Source: Dromiciops gliroides | Taxonomy: Eukaryota; Chordata; Mammalia; Microbiotheria; Microbiotheriidae | Direction of reading: 5' to 3' | NCBI RefSeq assembly: GCF_019393635.1 | Contig: NC_057861.1 | Location: forward strand, 379,651,815 to 379,715,814 | Length of the DNA: 64,000 bases | Shown: positions 46,213 to 57,821 of the stretch, one piece after another | Layout of the letters: every line of letters starts with the position of its first letter | Numbering within the stretch: position 1 is the first letter of the stretch | The notes under the pieces: model-generated | Seen by the model: only the letters and a program-made list of their open reading frames with translations | The model's database searches: none | Told to the model about the DNA's origin: nothing | Position numbers and translations under genes: made by a program

Positions 46213-48696
46213 GATATCACTGCTATTTACTGCACTGTTTAGGTTACAGTTAATTGGTGCTTTACTATACTTAAAGGTTAAAGAATGTTGTCCATAAAAA
46301 GAGAAAGAAGTATGGATATGTGAAAGCATTCCAAAGTGGAGCCAACAGAAATAATTTTTGTCCAAGTTCTCATATTTAATAGTAGTGTGACATTGGTTAC
46401 TTCTTTCCCCCACAGAATTACAGAATTTTGAATCAGTTAGTCCCAACTAACACTAGAGAGAAATCGTGCTTATAACATGTTGAATCGTGATCATACTCTC
46501 TTTGGAGATCTCCAAAGAAGAAACATATCTCAAGGGTGGCCTGTTTTACACTTGAATGTTTCTAATTGTCAGAATTATTTCTCCCCTGTATCCTAAATTT
46601 CTCATGTACTCTAAATCAGCCTCTTTGGAACTTTTATTAAATGGTTCTGTACTTCAGAGTCAAAAGGAACATCTTGACCTCTTAGCCTTATTTCCTCATT
46701 TATTATCTAAAGTATTAGACTGAATGATGTCTAAGGTCACTTATATATTTTATATTCACTGATACCTTTATTCCAATAAGAATACATCCTATATTCTTAT
46801 ACATGAAAATCAGCTCTCAAGGGAAATTTGGTTTAAAACAAAGTCATTTAGAAGGGTGATAGGCTCAAGAAAATAACCATTCAGTTTGTTTCTACCCTCT
46901 AATTCAGAGAGATCCATATTACATTTTGCTTAGCTTCAGGAGGTTTGAGTTCTTATATCCCCAATTCCCTGAAGTTCTAAACTTACTAGGCTTCTTTTCC
47001 TGAAATGTCAGAGAATTTCTGATTGTACTGGCAATATGCAGCTGAGAAGAAACTTTTATACATGTGTAGATGCTCATCTTACCTGATACAGTAGATCTTT
47101 GCAAATAAGACTTTAAGTCATAAAGGTGATAAAGCATGACAAGATAACACTCCTGATATAAGAGCATTTTTATCACTAAATATCCAATACAGCATGGATA
47201 ATATATAATATAACTACAATTCAAAAGAAGGGTCCTACAGGAACTGTGCTGCCGAAAACACAAACAGCATATAATTACCATTATATCAAAACATCAGAAA
47301 ATAAAGAAATATTTGTAGATACGTTACTCTCTCAAAAATACTTAGAATTTTTCAGAGCCACAAATAGAGTTATCAAGAAAACTAAAGTATTATTATCAGT
47401 AGATGACATATATTGCTAACCTGTTCACTGGAGGAAGTCTTTCCTTTCAGTGTTTTTCCATTAAATTTATGTTGTATGATTTGGTAGACTTAAGGTTCTG
47501 AGAGGGCATTAAATTAGGTAAGCCCATTTTGACAGGCTAAGGCAAGTTTCTCTATGGTCGGGTATTACCTGTGACACATTGAAATTACATTTTCCCATAA
47601 TTCATTTAGTCTTTCTCATAAAAAAAAAGCAAACAAAAAACATTTGACTGTTAAACACACCAAAAAAAGTAAATTGGACATTATTTAGCTAAATAAGTAC
47701 TCTTTACTTTTGGATTAGCCAAATAATTTATAGTTCTACAAATACCAACATGTTAACATGGTAATCATAAAGATTATAGCATATAAATAATTAGATTACA
47801 TAAAATTTCTATTAAATTAGAACTTCTTATAAAATGATTTTTTTTGCTTTCCAATATGATGGATGCTTTATTTATTTATCCATGCTTTTATTTTTAACAT
47901 CTATTCGGTAGAAGAACATATTTCTTTTAAATATATAAATATATATATATATAAATATACATATATATACACACATACATGCATACCCATACATGTTATT
48001 CCTTGAACTGTGTGACATACTCCTTTTTCAATGTCTATCGTTGCTATAGTCTTTTATGTAATTTCTCACATGAAAAGCATTATTGCTTATATGCAACACC
48101 TCCATATAGAGATATTACCTTTTCTAGTCACTTTTAATTCTGTTGGGATACTGTCGTACCAGTGTGCATACATAGCCATATAATATTTATGGGAAAATAT
48201 GCTTCAAAGGATCTTGGATTTTAACAATGTGGTTACTCAATCCAACAGAACATATTGCATTGTATACAGGACTTCTTATCTTAAATATAAACTTTGTCTA
48301 AATGATTCTGTAAAAACCCCACAGAATATCTATCCAATTTACTGAAACCTTTATCCAGATGTCTTGAAAATTTGGGGGTAGCAATGGAGGACATAGATTA
48401 CTGCTTTGTGCTAAATAATTATAAAATTGCTTTTTCAATAATTACAATTATGAAAGTAATGACATTTTTCTGTCATTTTTTTTTTGGGGGGGGAACCTTG
48501 TTATCATACCTGTAGCCTTTAATTGCCAAAAAAAAGTATTCAGGAAAAGTAATACATTTTCCCAAAGACAAACAAGTCTGAAATGCTTCTCTTCATTTGA
48601 TGCAGAAGTTTACGATCTATGGAATATATCTTTATAAAATGCGTGCATTGATCAGTCAACTGAATGTATTATATTAATTACTGCATATGATTATAT

Positions 48697-48755
<59 letters not shown>

Positions 48756-49735
48756 TTTTTTTTTCTTTTTGATTTTACATGTATGGACAATTAAGCTGTA
48801 CCTTGTAAGGTGATTATGGATCTCATTTAGAAGTGTTTGAAATATTCGAGAACTTTGATTATATAGTTAGCACAATTTCATTTATATACAGGCACATTTG
48901 AAATATCTCATCTTCTATAAAGAATCTCTTTTAGATTTAGACTATGCCTGGAAATAGGATCATAGATCTAGCTTTGCAGCGGTGATCAGAGATTATGTAG
49001 TCCAAATGCCAATGGCTGATAAAACTAGAGGTAATTAGTGGTGCAAACACCTGTGGTAAGCATACATTTGGCATATTATTGGTGTGAAGATCATGTAATT
49101 TTGTGGTATTCAGCAGCTTCCAATCACTGAAATATATTAAAAAAAATTTCTTTATGAAGTTCAATAATTTGCAACTTGTCTAAGAAATATGCATTTATAA
49201 ACTGACTTCATGGCCTCTCCAACCAACTACTAGTCAAAATCTGATCAATTTTCATATGTGTCATGTACTATTTAATTTTCAGTGTTTGTATCAAAACTGA
49301 TATTTTTTATGTTTCTAAATCTCAGTAGAGAAGGCATTGTAGTTTTCTGGAACTTGATGCAATCAGAACAAACAGTGTATAAAAAGAGACATCTAGAGAA
49401 CCTTACTATCGACAAGGAATCCATATGATATTTAGGTTTTGCTCATAAATACAGGGAAATATCCATATTACTTAAATTTATCTGATTTATTTTTTTTTCC
49501 CCGAAGGAAAGCATTTCAGAGTACATGACAAAATTCAAAACTAAATCTTGCAGTATAGTAACTGTAAGTAAGAAGTCTCATTATCATACCATACATTCAA
49601 GGATATGTCATTTGTGTGAGACCTGAACATCATATATAATCACTTTTTGTTTTATTGAATGCTGAACAGTATATCATTGATTTTATAAATGTATGCATGC
49701 ATATGTGAATAATAATAAAGATGATAATAATGAGT
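46213..49735. other. AT-rich unique sequence with microsatellites
   Basis: No gene recognised; the frame 47281-46919 (-) has no known domain. It contains TA-rich DNA at 47,930-47,975 and a long (TA)n tract at 48,701-48,754. Confidence 0.5.
48701..48754. repeat. (TA)27 microsatellite
   Basis: About 27 uninterrupted TA units, followed by a pyrimidine run. Confidence 0.97.
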
Positions 49736-49739
49736 CACC

Positions 49740-49930
49740 ATTAATATAGAACTTTATGATTTACAAAGTTCTTTGCATATGTTGTTTTATTTGATCTTCA
49801 CAATAACCCTGTGATATAGATTATATTATTGTTCGAATTTTTTATATGAGAAAACTGATACTAAGAATTCTAAGGATAGAGTCCACATCAGATCTTCTTG
49901 ATTCCATTTCCAATAGTTTATCACTGGATC
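49740..49930 (-). mobile_element. MIR-type CORE-SINE
   Basis: The complement of MIR: 'tttacaaagttctttgcata', 'ttgatcttcacaataaccc', 'tgtgatatagattatattat' and 'atatgagaaaactgatact'. Confidence 0.7.
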
Positions 49931-51275
49931 ACCTAGGTTAAAATGAAAAGCACAACTTTCTATCACTTTTACAGATATGTAGGAGTATTTGTATTAACCC
50001 AAAGCATCTGTTCTCTTTTGGCTTTATTTCATGGAATACCTAAATCTTCAAAATATAAATTTATTATGCAGAAAGATGAAAAACAGATTTGCATGTGCCA
50101 CAACATATTAGCAGTAAAAGCATCATGAAGAACAACAAAAATTCCAGTTGGAAGAAGTACCTATTGGGTAATTCTTACTCTGTAGGAAATATGCAGTATT
50201 TAGATGGCCCCTGGTACTCCATTAGAATCAAAACAGTCAATAAATCTAAGGAAAGGCATTCAGTATATCAAGCAGACATTTGTGGAATGTTTTGTAGGGA
50301 GAATATGTACAGAGTCACACAGAAAGAGAAAGGGTTAATTAGTTATTATCTGCACAGAGCAGAGGGCCCACATCAGTGAGGTCACCAAGTCATTAAAGTA
50401 TCCAGATTTTTAAAGATCTAATAAAACAGTCAATTTAATTTTTTTATAATTTTAATTAAAGTAAATCACAATAATAAAAAAGATAAACTATAATCTGAAG
50501 AGTTGGAATAGGCCATACTGGACTTTAACACCAGGAAAGCAAAGAACCACAGGTGGATCCATTTTTCCTAGGTAGGTTTACTTTGCTCCATGTGGCAGCT
50601 GCTATTCCTCTATTATTCATTCAGTTAAGTGATCCTTTTTGGCAGGTATGCCAACTTAAGTTTATCATATCGTAGTGCTCCCTTCTCATGTCTATCTCTC
50701 AATTCCTGAGGGCAGTGGTTGAACTCTCTAGGTAATGTACTGTTGTCCCCTATGCATATGGTTCCTTTTTTTTTTTTTAAAGTTTTGGTGAGATTGTCCT
50801 CTGCTACTTTGTCAGCACAAAGGGCAAATTAAGTTTTTCCTGGGCTCAGTTTTGGCTATGTATACTTCATTTAATATGTTGTTGGATGTCATTCAAAGTC
50901 ATAATCACTGAGCTTTTTGCATGACAGTCTATCAATGAATAGCATCAAGGATTCAGTTTTGCACTTATTATATACTTTTTATGAAATTATCTTTGTTTAC
51001 TCATTCCATAGTCCAGCATACATATTTTTGTCCCCTTAAAACTCCCATAATGATTCTGTTAGTATATCAAAGAGTAATTATAGGAAAAATAATTGTCACA
51101 TTCATATAAAATAACAATGACTAAAACTAAATTTACAAAAAAATCAAATGTCTTAAGTCTTTAACAAAGAAATTATTTTTAAGTCTATTTACTCCCAGCT
51201 CCCATGCAAGAACATATATTTATACATGGTGTAAAAGAGACAATTTATTCCATAATTATAATTTTTGTTTTAAGA
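49931..51275. other. Unique AT-rich sequence
   Basis: No repeat or gene recognised. Frames at 49943-50128 and 50089-50379 (+) lack known motifs. The less AT-rich patch 50,270-50,400 shows no repeat wording. Confidence 0.45.
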
Positions 51276-51279
51276 TCAT

Positions 51280-51470
51280 ATAGCCAGAAACACATTACAA
51301 TTCATTCCTTCCAACCTCCTCATTTTATAAATGAAAAAAAAATTGAATTATAGAAAGTTTAAATAACATGCTCAAGAGAATATGGATATTGAATTGTAGA
51401 GTCAGGATTTGATCTCAGGACCTATGACAAACTATTACTCTTTCCAGAATCCCATGCTTAAGAACTCAAT
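51280..51470 (-). mobile_element. MIR-type fragment
   Basis: 'ctcctcattttataaatgaa', 'aataacatgctcaagagaat' and 'gtcaggatttgatctcagga' follow the MIR complement. Diverged. Confidence 0.55.
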
Positions 51471-51599
51471 TTTTAAGTAGTTAATCCTTTCTTGTTATAG
51501 TTGTAATTATATAAAAAATATCTTTTGACTGTTAAACTATTTCTTTCATATTAAGCTATGGTGCCCAATGATTCCTTCATCTTATTACTTAAGAGGCAA

Positions 51600-51850
51600 A
51601 ATGCTATGGTGGAAAAATAAGTGTAGATGAAATTACCAGGCTAGAGTTCAATCCCTAGTTCTGCCACTTATTAGAATCAAAGAGACCCAGTAATGGAAAA
51701 GCAAAACAAAACAAAACAAAACAGATCCATGTAGGTTAATTTTTAAATGGTGGTAATAATAGCACTTTGCCTCCCAGGGTTGTTGTGAAGATCAAATGAG
51801 ATAATCATTGTGAAATATTTAGCATAATATCAGGCATATAGTTAGATGTT
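51600..51850 (+). mobile_element. MIR/THER-type SINE with internal (AAAAC)n
   Basis: 'atgctatggtggaaaaataa', 'gagttcaatccctagttctg' and 'ccacttattag', then after a (CAAAA)n interruption 'ttgcctcccagggttgttgt' and 'gaagatcaaatgagataatc'. The order is that of a MIR on the plus strand. Confidence 0.7.
51701..51722. repeat. (CAAAA)n microsatellite
   Basis: Four units inside the MIR-type SINE. Confidence 0.93.
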
Positions 51851-51859
51851 TTTAAAAAC

Positions 51860-52686
51860 TTGGAACCTCATTTTCTCCTTTGTAGAATAAGATAAATAAT
51901 AAATAATGAGATAAACATAGGTTAAGTAATATTTTTCTATATATCATATATAATTGTGAAGAACAAGTTAAATCATGCAAATGTGTAATAGTAAAGTGGC
52001 ATATATTATTATTGGATTGATGGTGTAATTTTTAAAAAATGATGTTCAAATGAAGCTCATAATCTGTATCCTGAAAATATAGATTACTATTTATTAAATA
52101 TATATATGAAATTTTGAATTATTTATTCCTAATAATTAGTCCTTTATTCTATTAATGACAAAATTATAATGTATATATGCATACATATATACTATATTCC
52201 ATACAGAAAAATACTATATTTACTATAGTGATTATAATTACTATAGTAATTATAATTAATTATATTACATTTAATTAAGCTATATACTATAATTTACATA
52301 GAAAAATCCTACAACGCAATTTGCATTTATTGTAGAACAAGCTTAGAATATGCTTCATGACTCATAAAATATTTTAATAAATGCATAGTCATTAATATTT
52401 AATTCTGAATGAATGTGACTTGTAACAAGGGGCCAAAAATAAGGTTCTATGTAGAATATAATGAAAGTATGTGTACCAAATAATATTGAGGTTGACAATC
52501 AGAATTTGAAATAAACAAGAAAATGGTTTTTTAATTTGATTCATCTAATGATTAATTCATTGACATATTCATTGAATATATGATGACTATCATTGATAGA
52601 TACTGCTTTGTTGTTGGAATGTGAAAATATGTAAGACAAGGTCTCTATCCTCCAGAATGTTGTAATCTTATAACTAAGATAAGCAG
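51860..52686. other. Very AT-rich unique sequence
   Basis: No gene. 52,190-52,300 has short imperfect TATAGTAATTATAATTA-like repeats. Confidence 0.5.
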
Positions 52687-52703
52687 ACAAATTACTATCT
52701 TAT

Positions 52704-52848
52704 TTTTTTTGGTGGGACAATGAGGGTTAAGTGACTGGCCCAGGGTCACAAAGCTAGTAAGTGTCAAGTGTCTGAGGCCGGATTTGAATTGAGACCCTCC
52801 TGAATCCAGGGATGGTGCTTTATCCACTGTGCCACCTAGCTGCCCTCA
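52704..52848 (-). mobile_element. tRNA-derived marsupial SINE with 17-bp TSD
   Basis: An antisense copy: T-run, 'gggttaagtgactggcccag', 'gtcacaaagctagtaagtgt' and 'ccactgtgccacctagctgc'. It is flanked by acaaattactatcttat at 52687-52703 and 52849-52865, the longest TSD in the window. Confidence 0.96.
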
Positions 52849-52879
52849 ACAAATTACTATCTTATAAGACATTTAGTAA

Positions 52880-53010
52880 TTCATGATTATATATAAAATA
52901 TACACATATCTGTATATGTGTGTATTTGCACACACACATATATACAAATATGTGTGTGTATATATGTATGTATGTGTGTGTGCTATATAAATATATATTT
53001 ATATAGCTCA
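52880..53010. repeat. TG/TA-rich simple sequence
   Basis: Mixed TATG, TGTG and TATA units. The Tyr/Ile/His-rich frame 53077-52862 is an artefact. Confidence 0.85.
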
Positions 53011-53049
53011 CATTTATAACTTCTAGCTGGATTGTGGTAAATAGCTTGG

Positions 53050-53240
53050 TAAAGTAGAAAGGGGGCTGACCTTGCAATCATGTGGACTGATTTTGAATCC
53101 AGGTTCCGCTATTCATTTTTGAGTGACCTTATGCAAACTTCTCTGGATATGACATAGTTCTACATCTTCAAGATGATTAAATCTGTAAAATGAAGAGTCA
53201 TTGACACAAAACTTCTATAAAGTGCTTTCTGCCCCAGATT
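53050..53240 (+). mobile_element. MIR-type CORE-SINE
   Basis: 'aaagggggctgaccttgcaa', 'ttttgaatccaggttccgct', 'gagtgaccttatgcaaactt' and 'ttaaatctgtaaaatgaaga' follow MIR order. Confidence 0.65.
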
Positions 53241-53318
53241 CATGATGCTAAGATAAAGGAAGGCTGTATGGAGAATAAGTGATTTGAGATGAGATTTTGA
53301 AAATGAATAGAATTTTTA

Positions 53319-53482
53319 CTTATTTTTCTCTTTTGTTTGTTTGTTTGTGGTGTAATGAGGGTTAAGTGACATGTCCAGGGTCCAACAGCTAGTAAGTTTC
53401 AAGTTTCTCATGCCAGACCTGAACTCAAGTCCTCCTGCATCCATGGCCAGTGCCCTATCCAATACACCACCTATCTGCCCCC
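53319..53482 (-). mobile_element. tRNA-derived marsupial SINE with 11-bp TSD
   Basis: An antisense copy with a (GTTT)n tail: 'ttaagtgacatgtccagggt', 'cctgaactcaagtcctcctg' and 'acaccacctatctgccc'. It is flanked by tagaattttta at 53308-53318 and 53483-53493. It is more diverged than its neighbours. Confidence 0.92.
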
Positions 53483-53756
53483 TAGAATTTTTATAAGTAC
53501 AGAGTATTCAATGGGAGAAATTCAGTAAGGGGTTGAGGTTGGGAAAAAAGAGTATAATAAAAGAATTGATGATAGTTTAGAAAATTGCTGAGACATAAAG
53601 ATATTGGAGTAGTTGGTGAGGACAAAAAATAAAAGCCATAAAGGAGGATAGCTAAAATTCTATAATGAGATAATGAGAGTTTTGAACATGGAGATGGAAC
53701 ACTTGCTTGTTAACAAGACTAGGCATATTATTATCCCAGTTAAAAGCTGAGGTGTA

Positions 53757-53900
53757 GAGGCAGTTAGGTTGTGTAGTGGATAAAGCACTGGCCCTGGATT
53801 CAGGAAGATCTGAGTTCAAATTTGACCTCAGACATTTGACATTAGCTGAATGACCCTGGGAAAGTCACTTAACCCTCATTGCCCCTCCCACACTAACACA
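53757..53900 (+). mobile_element. tRNA-derived marsupial SINE
   Basis: 'aggcagttaggttgtgtagt', 'ccctggattcaggaagatct', 'gagttcaaatttgacctc' and 'tgaccctgggaaagtcactt'. The TSD and tail are not clear. Confidence 0.88.
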
Positions 53901-56090
53901 AGTAAGGGATTTAAGGAAACAAACATATTTTGAAGATCCCTAGTGTGAGGAGCAGAGTTCAGGTAGAGAGTGCAACTTAGTCATGAACTGAACTCTGAGG
54001 AAAAATAAATGTCCAAAGAGTGCTGAACAATAGCCATCACAAAATGGATTGGGTGATAAATTTTGATGCAATGATATGCAAACGGGAATAGTTAACTAAG
54101 TCATGACAGTAGTAGAACACAAAGTGGCACTCCGGAACAAGGAGAAGAATCACTGTTATACTTGAATCAGTAAGGTGGGGTGTGAGAAAAAGGTATGCCT
54201 TTACTAACAACAATTGCAAGAATGTAATGTTATCCATGAGGAGTCAGATATCAGCATATACCAAAAAATGGACAAGAGTGAATGAAAAAGAGATCCAAAG
54301 TGCCTATACATCTATATATTCATTTTATAATTTTCATTTTATATATTATATATAAATGTATAAGTGATATTTATATTTATACAATATATTATCATAATAT
54401 AACATAACATGTGATGTGATATGATAAAATAGAAAGAGAGATAGATGGACATGGACATAGACAACACAGACATGGATATGGATATGAATATGAATATGGA
54501 TATGGATATAGATACTATGTGTTCCACAGAAGAAACAGCTGAGTTCAGTATCACTAGAGTGGGAAGAGCAAAAGAGATTTTATATACACTAACCCCCAGA
54601 AAATAAGTCCAGGAAAATTGTCAATGGGCCTAAGGAGCTCTTTTATTGAATGCAGGTCCTTGTAGAGTTCAAGGTCTCCAAGGGAACCATGACCTGGAAA
54701 GGGTTCAGAAACCATAGGAGACTGAATGTGTGGTTATGAATGGGTGTGGGTGAAGCGTAGGTCTGGTAGCATAGGTACCAGAGAGATAACATTTGGATTC
54801 TATTTCTGGTAGTGGAAACTATCCTGCGAAGATTTTTTATTATAATTCAGGATTGAAAATGTCTCCTGAAAGTATTGGAAAGTTTACAGAAAGTTTACAG
54901 AACACTCATCAGATTATGTTTTATCAGGATAGTTATTCTTAACCTTTTAAGAATGATGTTACTCTTGGGCTTTTCAATATCATTTCGCCAATACTTAATA
55001 TACCATAATTATAGATACAGATTTCAAATTAATTAAGGTAGGAAGAGAGTACTGCCTGTATTCAACCACAACAAAGATCCTGTCATGGGTTCAAAATTAT
55101 TCAGCATTATGCAGAACAAAATCACCCTTCTTTGCAATATTTAAGTGGTTTTGATGTTCTTCCTTTTGAGAAAACAAAGAGGAAAAATGTTATAACTAAG
55201 TAATGGACAAATGTGTTCTTTATTTATTTACAGTAGACTTTGAATGGTTTAATTCTGTAGCCCTGGGAAAAATGCATAGAACATAGAAAATTGTGCCTTT
55301 TTGAGTCTGGAGTTGGGGGGAGGAGATAAATGAGGATGAAAGCAGATAGACAAGTCTCATTGGAATGGAATGTCTATGCTGCAAGACTCTCTCATGGGAT
55401 TGATAATTCTATACTGTTTTTGCAGCTTCTCTTTCATCTGCAGAAGGCAAAATCACAACAACTGAATTTCTGAGAAGGTATTATGTCTTATTTAACGTGA
55501 AAAAAATGAATTATATCCTTTGAGAATTATCACTTTCTTTGCTGTTTCACTGGAGGAGAAAAACACCAAGTAACTTTTTTAAAGAGACTTATATATACAT
55601 TCAATTCATTTAAACATTTCTTAAGTGTCTAACATTTTCAAAGCAGTGGGCTAAACACTGAGAAGGAGGATAGATGGTAATCAAAGTATGAATAATGTCA
55701 TGAAGAAATGCAAATTTTGATAGGTGAGAAAAGATACGGATACCTATCTCGATGACACAAAAGAGAAAATAATAGCATCATAGAAAACTTTACAATATTC
55801 AGAGATGAAGGAGAGATCATTATAAGCATACAAAAATATAATCAGATTGTATTTCAGAGACAAGGGGAACTTTTAGAGGTTTTTGAATTATGGTGTGATA
55901 ATTTGAAAGAATCTCAAAGGCAAACTAATAGCGTTAGGTAAGAGAAGGCAAGGCCTCTTACAATATATAAGATGCTATGTTGGTTTTGAAGAAAGCCAAG
56001 AAAGCAAAGAATTAAATATTACTAACAAAGGTACTCCAGGTATGAGAGACAACCAGAGAAAAAACATGAAAATTATGTTGTCATTCATTT
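53901..56090. other. Mostly unique sequence
   Basis: A hexamer-like (GATATG) tract is at 54,437-54,515. 55,605-55,720 is MIR-like ('agtgggctaaacactgagaa'). No gene recognised. Confidence 0.45.
54437..54515. repeat. Imperfect (GGATAT)/(GGACAT) simple repeat
   Basis: Runs of atggac, atgga and tatgga units with drift. Confidence 0.88.
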
Positions 56091-56094
56091 CAAA

Positions 56095-56640
56095 AATCAT
56101 GTATGATGTCTTGACTTGCATGCAAATTGTATTTAAGTGAGGCAGAGGAGCACAAAGTTGACAGTCTCACTGTTCCTGAGTCATCAAAGCCTGGTGTCAG
56201 GACAAAAGTCAAGACAACTGGCAATGGCCCAGGATGCAGTGGATGACTACGATGACTCTGACGTCTAACCAAGCTTTAAGGATTCCACAGAGTCTACTTC
56301 GGCTGCCTTCATGTTTGTTGGAACAAATTGTTCTCATCCGCCCATTTTGCCAAGGAAAATGTTCACATCCTCACTGACAGGTTTGTTGCCTTTCAGTTAC
56401 ATTCAACCTGGTTTAGTTTGTCTGATAACACAATTTACCAGGTTTGTGGCTGGTGCACTTACTGTTGCTTCATAGACCAACAGGTGAGAGTTAGCTGAAT
56501 CATGTGGACATCAAAGGTGGATGAGCATCCCTGAAAATGATTTAACCCTAAAATGACTTATTTGATGCAGGCTCTTGGAAGGGTGGGTTCCTGGGGATCA
56601 AGTTGCCACTTTGTGCTGGCCTATAGAAATAAATCAGTAG
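56095..56640 (-). repeat. Unclassified interspersed repeat, second copy
   Basis: On the minus strand its end carries 'ttgtcttgacttttgtcct' and 'ctgcctcacttaaatacaat', matching the plus-strand repeat at 30,440-30,545. Further wording includes 'ggcccaggatgcagtggatg', 'gacgtctaaccaagctttaa' and 'ttggaacaaattgttctcat'. The family name is not certain. The minus frame 56272-56090 is an artefact of the repeat. Confidence 0.65.
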
Positions 56641-56949
56641 ATTTGCTTTTAGTTCCTTAAGGGATTGGAATTCAGCTTATCTTAAAGATGTTAAAGTAGC
56701 AGGAGAGCAAAAACAAGATTATCCATCTCTTCATTAAACTAATCTATCAATCACTTATCCACATACTCATAGAGTTGGAGTATAAATGCACTTCAATACA
56801 TTAGCTTTTTCAATAAACAATCAGTCAATAGCTTTCAAAATTTTGATAATATTTTCAGCTAATTAGAGTAAATATTTAAAGGAACTCTGTAGTGAAACAT
56901 TTAGAGTAGTGGAAAATCCTTTTAAAACACATACAGTGATTCCTTATGT

Positions 56950-57216
56950 TCAGTTTAGTAGTTTCATATATACAGGAATTACAGACTAGGCTACATGAAC
57001 TCTATGAGACAGGAGTTGTTGTATAGGCTGGTCCTTTAGATTTTTCCTTGCATGATTTAAACCCAGGAAACAAGATATATATAAAGAATTCCCAGTAAAC
57101 CAGTGGAACCCAGCCTACTTGGGAAGGACCTTTTCAGGTATTATTAACAACTCCTACTGCCATTAAAATTGGTGAAAAAGACTTGGATTCATTGTTCTCA
57201 TGTAAAGTCTGCACCA
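56950..57216 (+). pseudogene. ERV integrase C-terminal domain
   Basis: Retroviral integrase inserts viral DNA into host DNA. The piece [16 protein letters not shown] at about 57,130-57,165 is the hallmark C-terminal strand of gamma-type integrase. It is followed, after a frame change, by [13 protein letters not shown] (57,178-57,216), the equivalent of the conserved 'WIH-x-S-HVK' end. Upstream residues (LHDLNPGNKIYI-like) have an in-frame stop, so it is dead. Confidence 0.85.
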
Positions 57217-57528
57217 TTCATAGGTAAAGAGATTTCAGATAAAACTCTGGTAGACCCTAAAGAGCAAAAAACCCTAACAATAGCAGCTATTAAAGAAAAA
57301 AGAACCCCAACAGAGCCCAGGGACAATAGACAGTTCCCATTTGATAATCCTAATAATCAGTTATATGCCTTGGGACTCAGTCTTCATAAAGTATTGGGAG
57401 ATGGAAATTGCCTTTTTAGGGTTTTAAGGGATCAACTAGAAGGCTACCCTAGGAATCATCTCCGACACAGACAAGAATCTGCTTCTTATATGCTTATGCA
57501 TAGAACTGATTTTGAGTCTTACATTGAA
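57169..57528 (+). pseudogene. Integrase tail fused in frame to OTU-domain N-terminal half
   Basis: This is one open frame of 120 codons. Residues 5-16 are the integrase end ([12 protein letters not shown]). Residues 17-55 are a Lys/Thr/Pro-rich linker. Residues 55-120 match the start of an OTU cysteine protease domain: ALGLSLHKV, then [16 protein letters not shown] with the catalytic triad Asp/Cys motif (Cys at residue 81, codon 57,409-57,411), and RNHLRHRQ. The match is closest to vertebrate OTUD3, a deubiquitinase that cuts ubiquitin chains. A stop follows at 57,529. ATG at 57,169 is simply the first Met in the frame; translation would more likely have come from pol. Confidence 0.82.
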
Positions 57529-57821
57529 TGACTCTCCTTTTGAAGAATATGTTGATGAACCTGGTAGGTGGGGTGGCAATGATATGATTGTAGCTTTTGC
57601 TACATCACCAGATGAATGTAATCATTCATCAGTTGAATCAGCCCCTATGGCAAATCAGTGGCACAGACAAAGCTAATGCTAAAGAACTCCACATTTTCTA
57701 TCATGGAAAACATTATAACAGAAAAATCAATGACAATTTGAAAAGCCCTGCCACTTTGGCGTGCAGAGAATTGGGGAACCAGTTAAAACAATGTGGTATA
57801 CCCCAAATTCTAGCAATTTAA
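57529..57821 (+). pseudogene. OTU-domain C-terminal half, frameshifted
   Basis: The domain continues in two other frames. About 57,530-57,605 has an N-D-x-I-V-A-F-A block after an acidic stretch. 57,597-57,821 has [16 protein letters not shown] and [12 protein letters not shown], the latter containing the expected catalytic His region, then a short non-OTU end and a stop. These blocks and their order match the OTUD3 OTU domain. Two frame changes mean this copy cannot make the protein. No OTUD3 sequence outside the OTU domain is seen. Confidence 0.82.

Noticed and set aside
57169..57821. Simple processed pseudogene of OTUD3
   Set aside because: Not excluded, but less favoured. The OTU segment is in frame with the integrase tail, contains only the OTU domain, and I see no poly-A tail or TSD of its own.
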